This document shows, piece by piece, positions 17,613 to 25,945 of a DNA stretch of 64,000 bases; positions within the stretch are counted from its first letter, which is position 1; the number at the start of each line of letters is the position of its first letter. The translations under genes and the position numbers were made by a program. Under the pieces are notes generated by a model that searched no databases, was not told the DNA's origin, and saw nothing but the letters and a program-made list of their open reading frames with translations. Source of the stretch: Silvimonas amylolytica (GTDB lineage Bacteria > Pseudomonadota > Gammaproteobacteria > Burkholderiales > Chitinibacteraceae); assembly GCF_014645555.1 (NCBI RefSeq), contig NZ_BMLY01000006.1, positions 62,001 to 126,000 on the forward strand. Direction: 5' to 3'.

Positions 17613-18557
17613 TCAGTCTGCCAAAAGCGCACTCAGCCAGCGAGCCGCAGCCGTGCCCGCAGGGTGTGAGTCCCATACCATGTGCAATTGCAGATTGACG
17701 GTTTCTTGCAACGGCCGCATGGCTACGCCTGGCATGCTCACCTGACGGTAGCCGTTCGGCAGTAGTGCCAGGCCCAGCCCCTGACCAATCAGCGTCAGCG
17801 CACTAAGCGGGCTCTGCACGATATGCGCCACGCGTGGTATGAAACCGTGGGCGAGGCAAACGGTGTTGAGAAAACCATTGTTAAAGGCCTCACCGGTCTC
17901 GTAGTGAATCATGTCCAGTTGCGCCAGTTGTTTGAGTGAAACGGCGGGTTGTGCTGTCAGGGCGTGGTCGGCGGGCAGCGCCAGACACAGGGGCTCGCGC
18001 TGGATCAACTGGTGTGAAAGTCTGCGCGGTGCGGTATCTCCACTCAAATACCAGAACCCGGCATCCAGCTCACGCGAGAGCAACGCGTCGATCTGTGCTT
18101 GCGGGCTTAATTCCTGGTAATGAAATTGCAGGCCTGGTTTGGTGGCCGCAGCAGCAGACAGTTGTGCTGGCAGGGTACTGGTCAGTGCCGCAGCGCTGAG
18201 GCCCAGATTGACACAACCACTCACCAGCTGATCGACATCACAAACCTGCGCGATGGACTGCCGAACCTGGGCAAACAACTGTTGCAATTCACGCGCCAGT
18301 TTTTCACCCGCTGGTGTGAGCAACACTGCGTTCTGCCGGCGAATGACCAGTGGCACGCTGATCAGGTCTTCCAGCTCTCTCACCTGCCGTACCAGGGTCG
18401 GCTGGGACATGCGCAATGCCACCGCTGCGTGCGCGAAGTTCCGTTCAGCTGCAACGGCATGAAAAGCGTGAAGCAATAACAGGTTGACCTTGTCAGTGCC
18501 GGCGGGCGGCACGAACGATTGCGCCCCAAGCAGGGCGGCGAGAGCGGGCATGTTCAT
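17613..18557 (-). CDS. LysR-family transcriptional regulator
   Basis: This is a 314-residue LysR-type regulator. The N-terminal winged helix includes FHAVAAERNFAHAAVALRMSQPTLVRQVRELE, and a substrate-binding domain fills the rest. The DNA-binding domain begins at about residue 25, so the ATG at 18557 gives an unusually long N-terminal tail. A start nearer the HTH would be expected, but the codon there is GTC, not a start codon. It is divergent from an EamA exporter gene, a common regulator-target pairing. The effector is unknown. Confidence 0.87.
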   Translation of the reverse strand: MNMPALAALLGAQSFVPPAGTDKVNLLLLHAFHAVAAERNFAHAAVALRMSQPTLVRQVRELEDLISVPLVIRRQNAVLLTPAGEKLARELQQLFAQVRQSIAQVCDVDQLVSGCVNLGLSAAALTSTLPAQLSAAAATKPGLQFHYQELSPQAQIDALLSRELDAGFWYLSGDTAPRRLSHQLIQREPLCLALPADHALTAQPAVSLKQLAQLDMIHYETGEAFNNGFLNTVCLAHGFIPRVAHIVQSPLSALTLIGQGLGLALLPNGYRQVSMPGVAMRPLQETVNLQLHMVWDSHPAGTAAARWLSALLAD

Positions 18558-18767
18558 GGCGATGGTGGGCGCAAAGCCGCTGATCCAGAGAAAACAAACC
18601 CGTATTTTCGGGATAGCAACGCCACGGCTCTATCGGATAACCCGGATTTCTGAGAATGCCACTTCCTGGGGGGCGAGGATGCAGTGTTGCGCCATTGCGG
18701 TAAACCCGCAGCGTGCCGGGTCTGCATCGTGCGCTATGCTGCTGCAATCAGTGGCACGGAGAAACCG

Positions 18768-19712
18768 GTGTTTGCAGGCATTGTGTATGGCGTGATGGCG
18801 GGTGCATTGTGGGGCGTGATTTTTCTGGTGCCCCGCGTTTTGTCCATGTTCAGTGCGACGGAACTGATGGTGGGGCGCTATGTGGCTTACGGCATTGTTT
18901 CCCTGGTGTTCTTGCTGCCCGTTGCGCGGCGCGTCTTGCCCCGTCTGGACAGGCGTGACTGGTTCACCCTGTTTTGGCTCAGCGTAGCCGGGAACCTCAT
19001 CTACTACTTCATGCTGGCCATTGCCGTGCAGCGTGTCGGCGTAGCAGCCACTTCACTCGTCATTGGTATGCTACCCGTGCTGGTGACGCTGGCTGGCAGT
19101 ACCGATCACAATGCGGTGCCGTTGCGCCGGCTTGCCTTGCCCCTGGCTGCCATTGTGCTGGGTGTGCTGTGTAACGGCGCCGATGTGCTTACTGCCCGGT
19201 TGCCCGCCGATTACGCCCAAAGCACGGGTGCAAGGCTGCTTGGGCTGGGTGCAGCGGTGGCGGCTTTGCTGAGCTGGAGCGCCTATGCCATTGGTAATGC
19301 ACGCTTTCTGATGCGGCGCAGTGATATGTCCAGCCATGACTGGTCTTTGTTGATGGGCGTGACGACCGGCGCATTGGCCTTGCTGACAGGGGTGCTGGTG
19401 CTGGGCCCGTCGGCGGCCTCGCATCATGTGGCGAGGCCCTGGGGCTGGTTTACGCTGGCCATGTTTGCGATTGCGATCGGTGCCTCCATGGTTGGCACGG
19501 GGCTGTGGAATGCTGCGACACGCCGGCTGCCGCTTACACTGGGTGGCCAGATGATCATTTTTGAAACCATCTTTGCGCTGTTTTACGGCTTTTGTTACGA
19601 CGCCCGTTTGCCACGTCCGCTAGAACTGGCGGCCATTTTCCTGTTGCTTGGCGGTGTGGCCGGATCGTCATGGGCCCATGCTGCGCGTCACGCACCGGAA
19701 CATCCGGGTTAA
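18768..19712 (+). CDS. EamA/DMT-superfamily transporter
   Basis: This is a 314-residue integral membrane protein with about ten hydrophobic segments in two EamA repeats, the pattern of drug/metabolite exporters such as RhaT, YdcZ and YedA relatives. GTG 18768 is favoured because GGAGA lies at 18758-18762; the frame is open further upstream but without a good ribosome site. The substrate is unknown. Its divergent LysR neighbour may control it, with a 210-base spacer between the starts. Confidence 0.83.
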   Translation: MFAGIVYGVMAGALWGVIFLVPRVLSMFSATELMVGRYVAYGIVSLVFLLPVARRVLPRLDRRDWFTLFWLSVAGNLIYYFMLAIAVQRVGVAATSLVIGMLPVLVTLAGSTDHNAVPLRRLALPLAAIVLGVLCNGADVLTARLPADYAQSTGARLLGLGAAVAALLSWSAYAIGNARFLMRRSDMSSHDWSLLMGVTTGALALLTGVLVLGPSAASHHVARPWGWFTLAMFAIAIGASMVGTGLWNAATRRLPLTLGGQMIIFETIFALFYGFCYDARLPRPLELAAIFLLLGGVAGSSWAHAARHAPEHPG

Positions 19713-19850
19713 CGCGGTTTGATAGTTGGTCGATCATCTTTCAAAGATTCTTGTGCTGGAAATCCCCAACTACGCAGCACAATGTACTGCGGTATTTTTG
19801 CAACTCAGAAATAACAAATTGTTCCTTGTCAAAAAATTGGTTTATCGTCC

Positions 19851-19872
19851 TGCATCATTGATGCGTGATGCA
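19851..19872. promoter_or_regulatory. Inverted repeat upstream of lrp-type gene
   Basis: TGCATCA (19851-19857) and TGATGCA (19866-19872) are perfect 7-base arms around an 8-base centre, 48 bases upstream of the Lrp-type start. The surrounding 207-base spacer is AT-rich. It may be an autoregulatory site. Confidence 0.35.
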
Positions 19873-19919
19873 GCGGAGTCTGCTTCACGTGGGCTAAAGC
19901 AAAGCACGACGGGGATCGC

Positions 19920-20408
19920 ATGGCCAAGCTGGATCAGATAGACCTGGAAATTCTGGAAAACCTGCAGCAAGAAGGGCGCATGACTAATGTGGCGTTGGCC
20001 AAAAAGGTCGGCCTCTCCACTACGCCTTGCCTTGAGCGCGTTCGATCGCTGGAAGAGTCTGGCGTCATCAAGGGCTACGCTGCCCAGTTGTCGACTGAGA
20101 AACTGGGTTTGGGCTTGATGGTGTTTGTCGAGGTTTCGATGGAGAAAACATCGGAAGCGGCATTTGACGAGTTCCGCAAGGCCGTACTGGATATTCCGGA
20201 AATCCTGGAGTGTTTCATGATCGCCGGTGGTTTTGACTACTTGTTGAAAATCCGTGTGCCGGATATGGGGTCTTACCGCTCATTTCTGGGGAAAGTATTG
20301 AGTAGCGTACCCGGCATTCGGGTCACGCATAGCTATACCGTGATGGAAGAGGTCAAAGAAACCACGTCGGTGTCATTAGGGCATCTGGTGCATCGCAATG
20401 GGGATTGA
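19920..20408 (+). CDS. lrp: Lrp/AsnC-family transcriptional regulator
   Basis: This is a 162-residue regulator with an N-terminal HTH (LDQIDLEILENLQQEGRMTNVALAKKVGLSTTPCLERVRSLEESGVIKGYAA region) and a C-terminal RAM ligand-binding domain with the conserved CFMIAGGFDYLLKI core. Length and motifs fit the Lrp subgroup that binds leucine or other amino acids. The gene stands directly upstream of a branched-chain amino acid ABC operon. Control of that operon is therefore likely, but it remains inference. Confidence 0.9.
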   Translation: MAKLDQIDLEILENLQQEGRMTNVALAKKVGLSTTPCLERVRSLEESGVIKGYAAQLSTEKLGLGLMVFVEVSMEKTSEAAFDEFRKAVLDIPEILECFMIAGGFDYLLKIRVPDMGSYRSFLGKVLSSVPGIRVTHSYTVMEEVKETTSVSLGHLVHRNGD

Positions 20409-20457
20409 GCCAAAGCCACAATATTCAATTTCAGATAATCATTATTTGATAATTAAT

Positions 20458-20473
20458 ATCAGTCGTAACTGAT
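20458..20473. promoter_or_regulatory. Palindrome downstream of lrp
   Basis: ATCAGT-CGTA-ACTGAT is a perfect palindrome with 6-base arms inside an AT-rich tract, 50 bases after the lrp stop and ahead of the tandem repeat. It could be a binding site for the Lrp-type protein. Confidence 0.4.
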
Positions 20474-20494
20474 TTAATCAAAACAGTTAAAAAA

Positions 20495-20549
20495 GTTAGA
20501 ACTAGTTAGAACAGTTAGAACAGTTAGAACAGTTAGAACAGTTAGAACA
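20495..20549. repeat. 9-bp tandem repeat (GTTAGAACA)
   Basis: Five exact head-to-tail copies of GTTAGAACA start at 20505, 20514, 20523, 20532 and 20541. A 10-base variant (GTTAGAACTA) at 20495 and a related GTTAAAAAA at about 20486 precede them. Such an array changes copy number by slippage and would alter the spacing between elements upstream of livK. Confidence 0.9.
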
Positions 20550-20578
20550 ATCAAAATTAACAAGCTGGTGGAATACCC

Positions 20579-20604
20579 GATTTGTATCAGACTGGGTACA
20601 AATC
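20579..20604. promoter_or_regulatory. Inverted repeat upstream of livK
   Basis: GATTTGTA (20579-20586) and TACAAATC (20597-20604) are perfect 8-base arms separated by 10 bases. They lie 30 bases after the tandem array and 220 bases before livK. It is a plausible operator for a dimeric regulator. Confidence 0.4.
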
Positions 20605-20824
20605 GATAGGCTGGACCGGAAATCAAGAGTGCAATGCTTTGCCGGGTGAGTTCATCGGCAAGGTCACAAGCAAGCGCGTGCCAGCGGACATAGATCCGTA
20701 CGCTTGCTGTTTTCCGGCGAGAAGTCATGCTTGTGTTGCAGCCGTAAATGGCTGGAGCCGGCTCTGTGCATGCCTTTCGCTGACTCTTTCAAGTGGGTTT
20801 TTCTTTTTTGGAGACGAGGAAATC

Positions 20825-21934
20825 ATGAAAGCGGCATTGAAAAAAAGCGTTGTGATTGCAGGCTTTGGTTTGCTGGGTATGCTGTCCGCACCTGCATGGG
20901 CTGACTATTCTGTAGGGATTGCCGGTCCAATGACTGGCGAATATGCATCTGCAGGTGCGCAGATCCGTGCTGGTGCAGAAATGGCCGTGGCTGATATCAA
21001 TGCCAAAGGCGGCGTATTAGGCCAGAAAATCAAACTTGAAATTGGCGACGACGCATGTGATCCGAAACAGGCTGTTTCTGTTGCCAATGCCATGGTGAAT
21101 AAACATATTGTGTTCATGCATGGTCACTGGTGTTCCAGTTCTACCATTCCGGCGTCGGATATCTATAACGATGCCCAGATTCCGATGGCCACGGTGTCTA
21201 CCAACCCTAAAGTCACCGAACGCGGTCTGAAGAATATTTTCCGCATCATGGGTCGTGATGACCAGCAGGGCGGCGTGGGCGGCGGCTTCCTGGCAGAACA
21301 TTTTGGCAGCAAAAAAATAGCCGTGGTGGATGACAAGAGTGCTTACGGTAAAGGTCTGGCCGACGAAATGGCCAAAGGCATGCAAGCCAAGGGCGCAAAG
21401 CCGGTGCTGCGAGAGTCTATTACCGCTGGTGAAAAAGATTACTCCGGCCTGATCACCAAGCTCAAAGCCGCGGGCATTGAAGTGGTGGCCTACGGTGGTT
21501 ATCACACAGAAGTCGCGCTGATTCTGCGCCAGGCTCAACAAGCTGGTTTGAAGCTGACCATCATGGGCGGCGACACCATGAGCAACAACGAAATCGTGAC
21601 GGCTGCCGGTGGTGATAACGCCAATAATGTCCTGTTTACCTTTGCGCCGGATTCACGTCTGGAGCCGGGTGCGGCAGATGTGGTCAAGCGCTTCCGTGAC
21701 AAAAAAGTCGAGCCAGATGGTTATGTGCTGTACGCCTACGCGGCCATGCAGTTGTTCCAGCAAGCCGCAGAGAAAGCCAAGAGCGTCAAGTACGCGGATC
21801 TGGATAAGGCGATTGCCAATGGCTCGTTCAACACAGTGGTGGGTACGCTGTCGTTTGATGCCAAGGGCGACCTGAAAGTCCCGGCTTTCCGCGTGTATCA
21901 GTGGAAAGGCAACAAATATGAGTACTTCAAGTAA
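20825..21934 (+). CDS. livK: Branched-chain amino acid ABC transporter substrate-binding protein
   Basis: This is a 369-residue periplasmic binding protein of the Leu/Ile/Val family. A signal peptide with a basic start and hydrophobic core is cleaved after PAWA (about residue 26). The mature protein starts DYSVGIAGPMTGEYAS, the typical LivJ/LivK beginning, and has the GDDACDPKQAV and GHWCSSSTIPAS segments with the paired cysteines of the family. ATG 20825 follows GGAGACGAGG. It heads the livHMGF operon. Exact ligand preference cannot be read from the sequence. Confidence 0.92.
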   Translation: MKAALKKSVVIAGFGLLGMLSAPAWADYSVGIAGPMTGEYASAGAQIRAGAEMAVADINAKGGVLGQKIKLEIGDDACDPKQAVSVANAMVNKHIVFMHGHWCSSSTIPASDIYNDAQIPMATVSTNPKVTERGLKNIFRIMGRDDQQGGVGGGFLAEHFGSKKIAVVDDKSAYGKGLADEMAKGMQAKGAKPVLRESITAGEKDYSGLITKLKAAGIEVVAYGGYHTEVALILRQAQQAGLKLTIMGGDTMSNNEIVTAAGGDNANNVLFTFAPDSRLEPGAADVVKRFRDKKVEPDGYVLYAYAAMQLFQQAAEKAKSVKYADLDKAIANGSFNTVVGTLSFDAKGDLKVPAFRVYQWKGNKYEYFK

Positions 21935-22067
21935 GTCGTGACGGGTGAGCGGTGAGGTGTAAACCGTTGGCGTGCCCTTGGTACGCGGGTTGTCACTTCA
22001 CCGTGCTGGCAAGTAATCCGATAAGGGCAAGGGCGCGAAAAAAGGGACGTTTCCCGCATCACGCCCG

Positions 22068-22081
22068 CCCTTACTCCTCAC
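22068..22081 (+). repeat. Intergenic repeat copy A (CCCTTACTCCTCAC)
   Basis: The 14 bases CCCTTACTCCTCAC lie 16 bases before the livH start and recur exactly at 56877-56890, 12 bases before sucC. Here the flanking ACACCTCAC (22080-22088) is complementary to GTGAGGTGT at 21952-21960. The whole livK-livH spacer can thus be closed as a long stem. Confidence 0.6.
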
Positions 22082-22097
22082 ACCTCACGGAGTAACC

Positions 22098-23012
22098 ATG
22101 GGGCAGTTCATTCAACAGTTGATCAACGGCCTCACGCTGGGTGCGGTCTATGGCTTGATCGCTCTGGGTTATACGATGGTGTACGGCATCATCGGCATGA
22201 TCAATTTCGCCCACGGCGATATCTATATGGTTAGTGCGATTATTTCCGTTACCGCGCTGACCCTCATGAGCGCATTGGGTATTAGCGCCGTGCCACTGGT
22301 TCTGGCGCTGGTACTCATCATTGCCATTGCATTTACCTCTGTGTATGGCTGGGCGGTGGAGCGTACGGCGTATCGTCCGCTGCGCAATGCCTCACGCCTC
22401 GCGCCCCTTATTTCTGCCATCGGGATGTCGATCTTCCTGCAGAACATGGTGCAGGTGACACAAGGTGCCCGTGTCAAACCCGTGCCCACCTTGATGCCTG
22501 GTGGTATTGAGCTCTTTACTCACGCAGGGTTCTCGGTGCATCTGGCTTACACGCAAATCATGATCTGTGTGGTGACCGTGGTGCTGATGGTCGCGTTTAC
22601 CGGTTTGATCACCCGTACTTCATTTGGCCGTCAGCAGCGGGCCTGCGAGCAAGACCGCACCATGGCGTCCTTGCTGGGCATCGACGTCGATAAAACCATC
22701 TCTTACACCTTCATGCTGGGGGCCGCGCTGGCCGCTGTGGCGGGTGTTATGGTCACTGTTTATTACGGTGTGGTGGATTTCTCGATTGGGTTTGTGGCTG
22801 GTATCAAGGCGTTTACTGCTGCCGTATTGGGTGGTGTAGGTTCTTTGCCGGGCGCCATGCTCGGTGGTGTGCTGATCGGGTTGATTGAATCGTACTGGAG
22901 CGCGTATCTCTCACCGGAATACAAAGACGTGGCGACGTTCGTCATTCTGATTCTGGTGCTCATGTTCCGTCCCAGCGGTTTGCTGGGGCGTCCTGAAGTG
23001 GAGAAAGTCTGA
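22098..23012 (+). CDS. livH: Branched-chain amino acid ABC permease LivH
   Basis: This is one of the two inner-membrane channel subunits of the Leu/Ile/Val importer, 304 residues with about eight hydrophobic segments. It starts with the family hallmark QLINGLTLGAVYGLIALGYTMVYGIIGMINFAHGDIYM. The cytoplasmic coupling segment (TSFGRQQRACEQDRTMASLLGIDVDKT) contacts the ATPases. The stop overlaps the livM start by one base (TGATG). It follows livK after 163 bases that contain repeat elements. Confidence 0.95.
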   Translation: MGQFIQQLINGLTLGAVYGLIALGYTMVYGIIGMINFAHGDIYMVSAIISVTALTLMSALGISAVPLVLALVLIIAIAFTSVYGWAVERTAYRPLRNASRLAPLISAIGMSIFLQNMVQVTQGARVKPVPTLMPGGIELFTHAGFSVHLAYTQIMICVVTVVLMVAFTGLITRTSFGRQQRACEQDRTMASLLGIDVDKTISYTFMLGAALAAVAGVMVTVYYGVVDFSIGFVAGIKAFTAAVLGGVGSLPGAMLGGVLIGLIESYWSAYLSPEYKDVATFVILILVLMFRPSGLLGRPEVEKV

Positions 23013-24319
23013 TGAGCGCGCATGCGGTACAACAATCGTCCGGCATGCTGCTGGCGGACAGGCTCAAAGACGCAGTGCGCATCGGCGTTGTGGCTTTGTT
23101 GCTGGGTATCCCGATGCTGGGGCTCACCACTGCTGATCAAGGTGCAGGCTTGCAAGTGCTGACGCGCTGGCCCTTGCTGGCGCAATTTGTCGGCGTCGTG
23201 TTTTTTGGGCGACTCAGTCTGCAGTGGCTGGTTTCGCATTTTCACTTGCGCAAGCTGCAACGCCAGCGTGTCGCGGCCAAAACAGCGGTGGCGCAAGAGC
23301 GGCCGTGGCTCAAATGGCTGGGTGCGCTGGCACTGGCCATTGCGGTGGGCTTGCCCATTGCGTTTTCCGGTAATCGCTATGTGATCGATACCGCGACCAC
23401 GGTGCTGATTTACGTCATGCTCGGCTGGGGTCTGAATGTCGTGGTCGGCCTGGCCGGCCTGCTGGATCTGGGCTATGTGGCCTTCTATGCCGTGGGTGCC
23501 TACAGCTACGGTTTGCTGTCCACCTTGTTTGGGTGGGGTTTCTGGGAAACGCTACCCGTCGCGGGCGGTATGGCGGCACTGTTTGGTGTATTGCTGGGCT
23601 GGCCGACATTGCGTTTGCGCGGTGATTACCTGGCCATTGTCACGCTGGGTTTTGGCGAGATCATCCGGATCATCCTGGTAAACTGGACCGATTTCTCTGG
23701 CGGCCCGAACGGGATCAACTCAATCCCGCGCCCAGGCTTCTTTGGGCTTGAATTCAAGCCACCCGGCGACACGCCCACCTTTGCCTCGTTTTTCCATCTG
23801 GAATATTCGGCCAACCACCGCGTTGTGTTCCTGTACTACCTGATCCTGATGCTTGCGCTTCTGACCAACGTATTCGTATCGCGCCTGCGCCGCTTGCCCG
23901 TGGGTATGGCATGGGAAGCCGTGCGGGAAGACGAACTGGCTTGCAAGGCGCTGGGTATCAACGTGACGGGGGTGAAACTCTCTGCCTATGCCATCGGTGC
24001 CATGTTGGGCGGCTTTGCGGGCGTATTCTTCGCTGCACGCCAGGGGTTTATCTCGCCCGAGAGCTTTGTGTTTTCAGAATCGGCCACGATCCTGGCCATC
24101 GTCGTGCTGGGCGGGCGGGGCAGCCAGTTGGGTGTGGTATTTGCGGCGCTCTTGCTGGTGGTGCTGCCGGAGCTGGGGCGTGATTTCTCTGACTACCGCA
24201 TGCTGTTGTTCGGCGCGGCGATGGTGCTGATTATGGTGTGGCGTCCAGGCGGCCTTGTGGCACGCAGGGAGCCAACCATCCAGATTGAAACCCCGGCTGT
24301 GCAAGGAGCGACGACATGA
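23012..24319 (+). CDS. livM: Branched-chain amino acid ABC permease LivM
   Basis: This is the second channel subunit, 435 residues. It has the long N-terminal region with extra membrane segments seen in E. coli LivM, then the core YVMLGWGLNVVVGLAGLLDLGYVAFYAVGAY. The coupling helix EAVREDELACKALGINVTGVKLSAYAIGA is typical. It overlaps livH by one base and livG by four bases, so the operon is tightly coupled. Confidence 0.95.
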   Translation: MSAHAVQQSSGMLLADRLKDAVRIGVVALLLGIPMLGLTTADQGAGLQVLTRWPLLAQFVGVVFFGRLSLQWLVSHFHLRKLQRQRVAAKTAVAQERPWLKWLGALALAIAVGLPIAFSGNRYVIDTATTVLIYVMLGWGLNVVVGLAGLLDLGYVAFYAVGAYSYGLLSTLFGWGFWETLPVAGGMAALFGVLLGWPTLRLRGDYLAIVTLGFGEIIRIILVNWTDFSGGPNGINSIPRPGFFGLEFKPPGDTPTFASFFHLEYSANHRVVFLYYLILMLALLTNVFVSRLRRLPVGMAWEAVREDELACKALGINVTGVKLSAYAIGAMLGGFAGVFFAARQGFISPESFVFSESATILAIVVLGGRGSQLGVVFAALLLVVLPELGRDFSDYRMLLFGAAMVLIMVWRPGGLVARREPTIQIETPAVQGATT

Positions 24320-25143
24320 TCGAGACGCCGCAAAACACCTTGCTGGAAGTCAACAACCTGACCATGCGCTTTGGTGGCTTGACCGCGCTGGATGATCTCT
24401 CGCTGGCCGTGCCGGCTGGCAAGGTCACGTCCATCATCGGCCCCAACGGCGCGGGCAAAACCACGTTCTTTAACTGTCTGACCGGGTTCTACAAGCCCAC
24501 AGTGGGTGACGTGGTCATGCATCACCCACAACATGGCAAGCTCATCCTTAACCAGTTGGCAACGCACCGCGTCGCGCGCCATGCCGGCGTAGTGCGCACT
24601 TTCCAGAATATCCGGCTGTTCCCCAGCATGACGGTGCTGGAAAACCTGATGGTGGCGCAATACAACGCCCTGCAGCGCGCATCGCGTTTCTCGCTGGCGG
24701 GCTTGTTGGGCTTGTCGGGCTATCGGCGGGCCAACGAAGAAGCGCTTGCCAAGGCGACAACCTGGCTGGAACGGCTGGGGCTGATTGATCGCGCCAATGT
24801 GGCGGCCGGTAACCTTTCTTATGGCACGCAACGGCGTATCGAAATTGCCCGCGCGCTCTGCGTGGACCCGCTGCTGTTGTGCCTGGATGAACCTGCTGCC
24901 GGCCTGAACCCACGTGAATCGGCAGAACTCAACGAGCTTTTGCTGTATCTCTCGCGGGAACACGACAAAGGTATTTTGTTGATTGAGCACGATATGAGTG
25001 TGGTGATGCGCGTTTCTGATCAGATCTGCGTACTGAACTTTGGCCACAAGATCGCTCAGGGTACGCCGCATGAAATCCAGCACGACCCTAATGTGATCAA
25101 GGCCTATCTGGGCGAAGAAGAAACCGAAGAGGTCAGCGCATGA
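24316..25143 (+). CDS. livG: Branched-chain amino acid ABC ATP-binding protein LivG
   Basis: This is a 275-residue ATPase of the Leu/Ile/Val importer. Walker A is GPNGAGKTT (about residues 40-48). The ABC signature is in NLSYGTQRRIEIARAL, with SYGTQ in place of the common SGGQQ, which is normal for LivG. Walker B is LLCLDEPAAGLNP, and the switch His is in LIEHDM. It works as a heterodimer with LivF. The start ATG overlaps the livM stop and its own stop overlaps livF. Confidence 0.95.
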   Translation: MIETPQNTLLEVNNLTMRFGGLTALDDLSLAVPAGKVTSIIGPNGAGKTTFFNCLTGFYKPTVGDVVMHHPQHGKLILNQLATHRVARHAGVVRTFQNIRLFPSMTVLENLMVAQYNALQRASRFSLAGLLGLSGYRRANEEALAKATTWLERLGLIDRANVAAGNLSYGTQRRIEIARALCVDPLLLCLDEPAAGLNPRESAELNELLLYLSREHDKGILLIEHDMSVVMRVSDQICVLNFGHKIAQGTPHEIQHDPNVIKAYLGEEETEEVSA

Positions 25144-25862
25144 GCATGTTGACGATGAAGGGCGTACACGCTCATTACGGCGCCATCCACGCCTTGCGCG
25201 GTGTAGATCTGACGGTGGAGCAGGGTGAAATTGTCACGCTGATCGGGGCGAACGGCGCGGGTAAATCCACATTGATGATGACCCTGTTTGGCCAGCCACG
25301 GGCTTCGGAAGGGGAAATCCGGTTTCAGGATCAAAACCTGCTTAAGGTGACGACGCACCAGATCGCCCGCAAGGGCATTGCGCTGGTGCCAGAGGGCAGG
25401 CGGATTTTCCAGCGCATGACCGTGCTGGAGAACCTGCAGATGGGTAGTACTTTTGCTGACCAGGCGCATTATCAGGACGATCTGACACGCATGTATCAGA
25501 TGTTCCCGATTCTTGAGCAACGCCTGACCCAACGCGCCGGCACCTTGTCTGGTGGCGAGCAGCAAATGCTGGCCATTGCCCGTGCCCTGATGAGCCGACC
25601 GCAATTGTTGTTGCTGGATGAACCCTCGCTGGGCCTGGCACCGATTTATATCCGCCAGGTGTTCCGTATCATCAAGGAGCTCAATGAGGCGTGGGGTATG
25701 ACCATTTTACTGGTCGAACAAAACGCCCATCACGCGCTGCGGGTTGCGCATCGGGGTTACGTGCTACAACATGGTGCGATTGTGCTGGCGGGTACTGGCA
25801 AAGAATTGCTGGAAAACCCGCAGGTGCGCGCGGCTTATCTGGAGAGCGGGGCGCACGCCTGA
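25140..25862 (+). CDS. livF: Branched-chain amino acid ABC ATP-binding protein LivF
   Basis: This is the 240-residue second ATPase subunit. Walker A is GANGAGKST (about residues 37-45), the signature is LSGGEQQMLAIARAL, Walker B is LLLLDEPSLGLAP, and the switch region is LLVEQNAHHAL with Gln-Asn after Glu, as usual in LivF. The QRMTVLENLQMG segment is also typical. It is the last gene of the operon and is followed by a strong terminator. Confidence 0.95.
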   Translation: MSMLTMKGVHAHYGAIHALRGVDLTVEQGEIVTLIGANGAGKSTLMMTLFGQPRASEGEIRFQDQNLLKVTTHQIARKGIALVPEGRRIFQRMTVLENLQMGSTFADQAHYQDDLTRMYQMFPILEQRLTQRAGTLSGGEQQMLAIARALMSRPQLLLLDEPSLGLAPIYIRQVFRIIKELNEAWGMTILLVEQNAHHALRVAHRGYVLQHGAIVLAGTGKELLENPQVRAAYLESGAHA

Positions 25863-25876
25863 CCTGGCCAGCCCAC

Positions 25877-25909
25877 AAACCGGCAGCGCACAGACGCTGC
25901 CGGTTTTTT
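25877..25909 (+). terminator. Rho-independent terminator of the liv operon
   Basis: AAACCGGCAGCG / CGCTGCCGGTTT form a 12-bp perfect stem with a 6-base loop, and the right arm runs into six T residues. It lies 15 bases after the livF stop. Confidence 0.92.
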
Positions 25910-25945
25910 CCGCCTTTTACTTCTCACTCTGGTCGATTTGCCCTC

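Larger units (their letters stand above)
20409..20824. other. Repeat-rich regulatory spacer between lrp and livK
   Basis: This 416-base gap has no convincing gene. Its first part is strongly AT-rich. It contains a 16-bp palindrome (20458), a 9-bp tandem repeat (20495-20549) and an inverted repeat (20579-20604). The last 200 bases are of ordinary composition and hold the livK leader. An open frame reading through to livK from 20582 lacks a start signal and is not counted. Confidence 0.7.
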
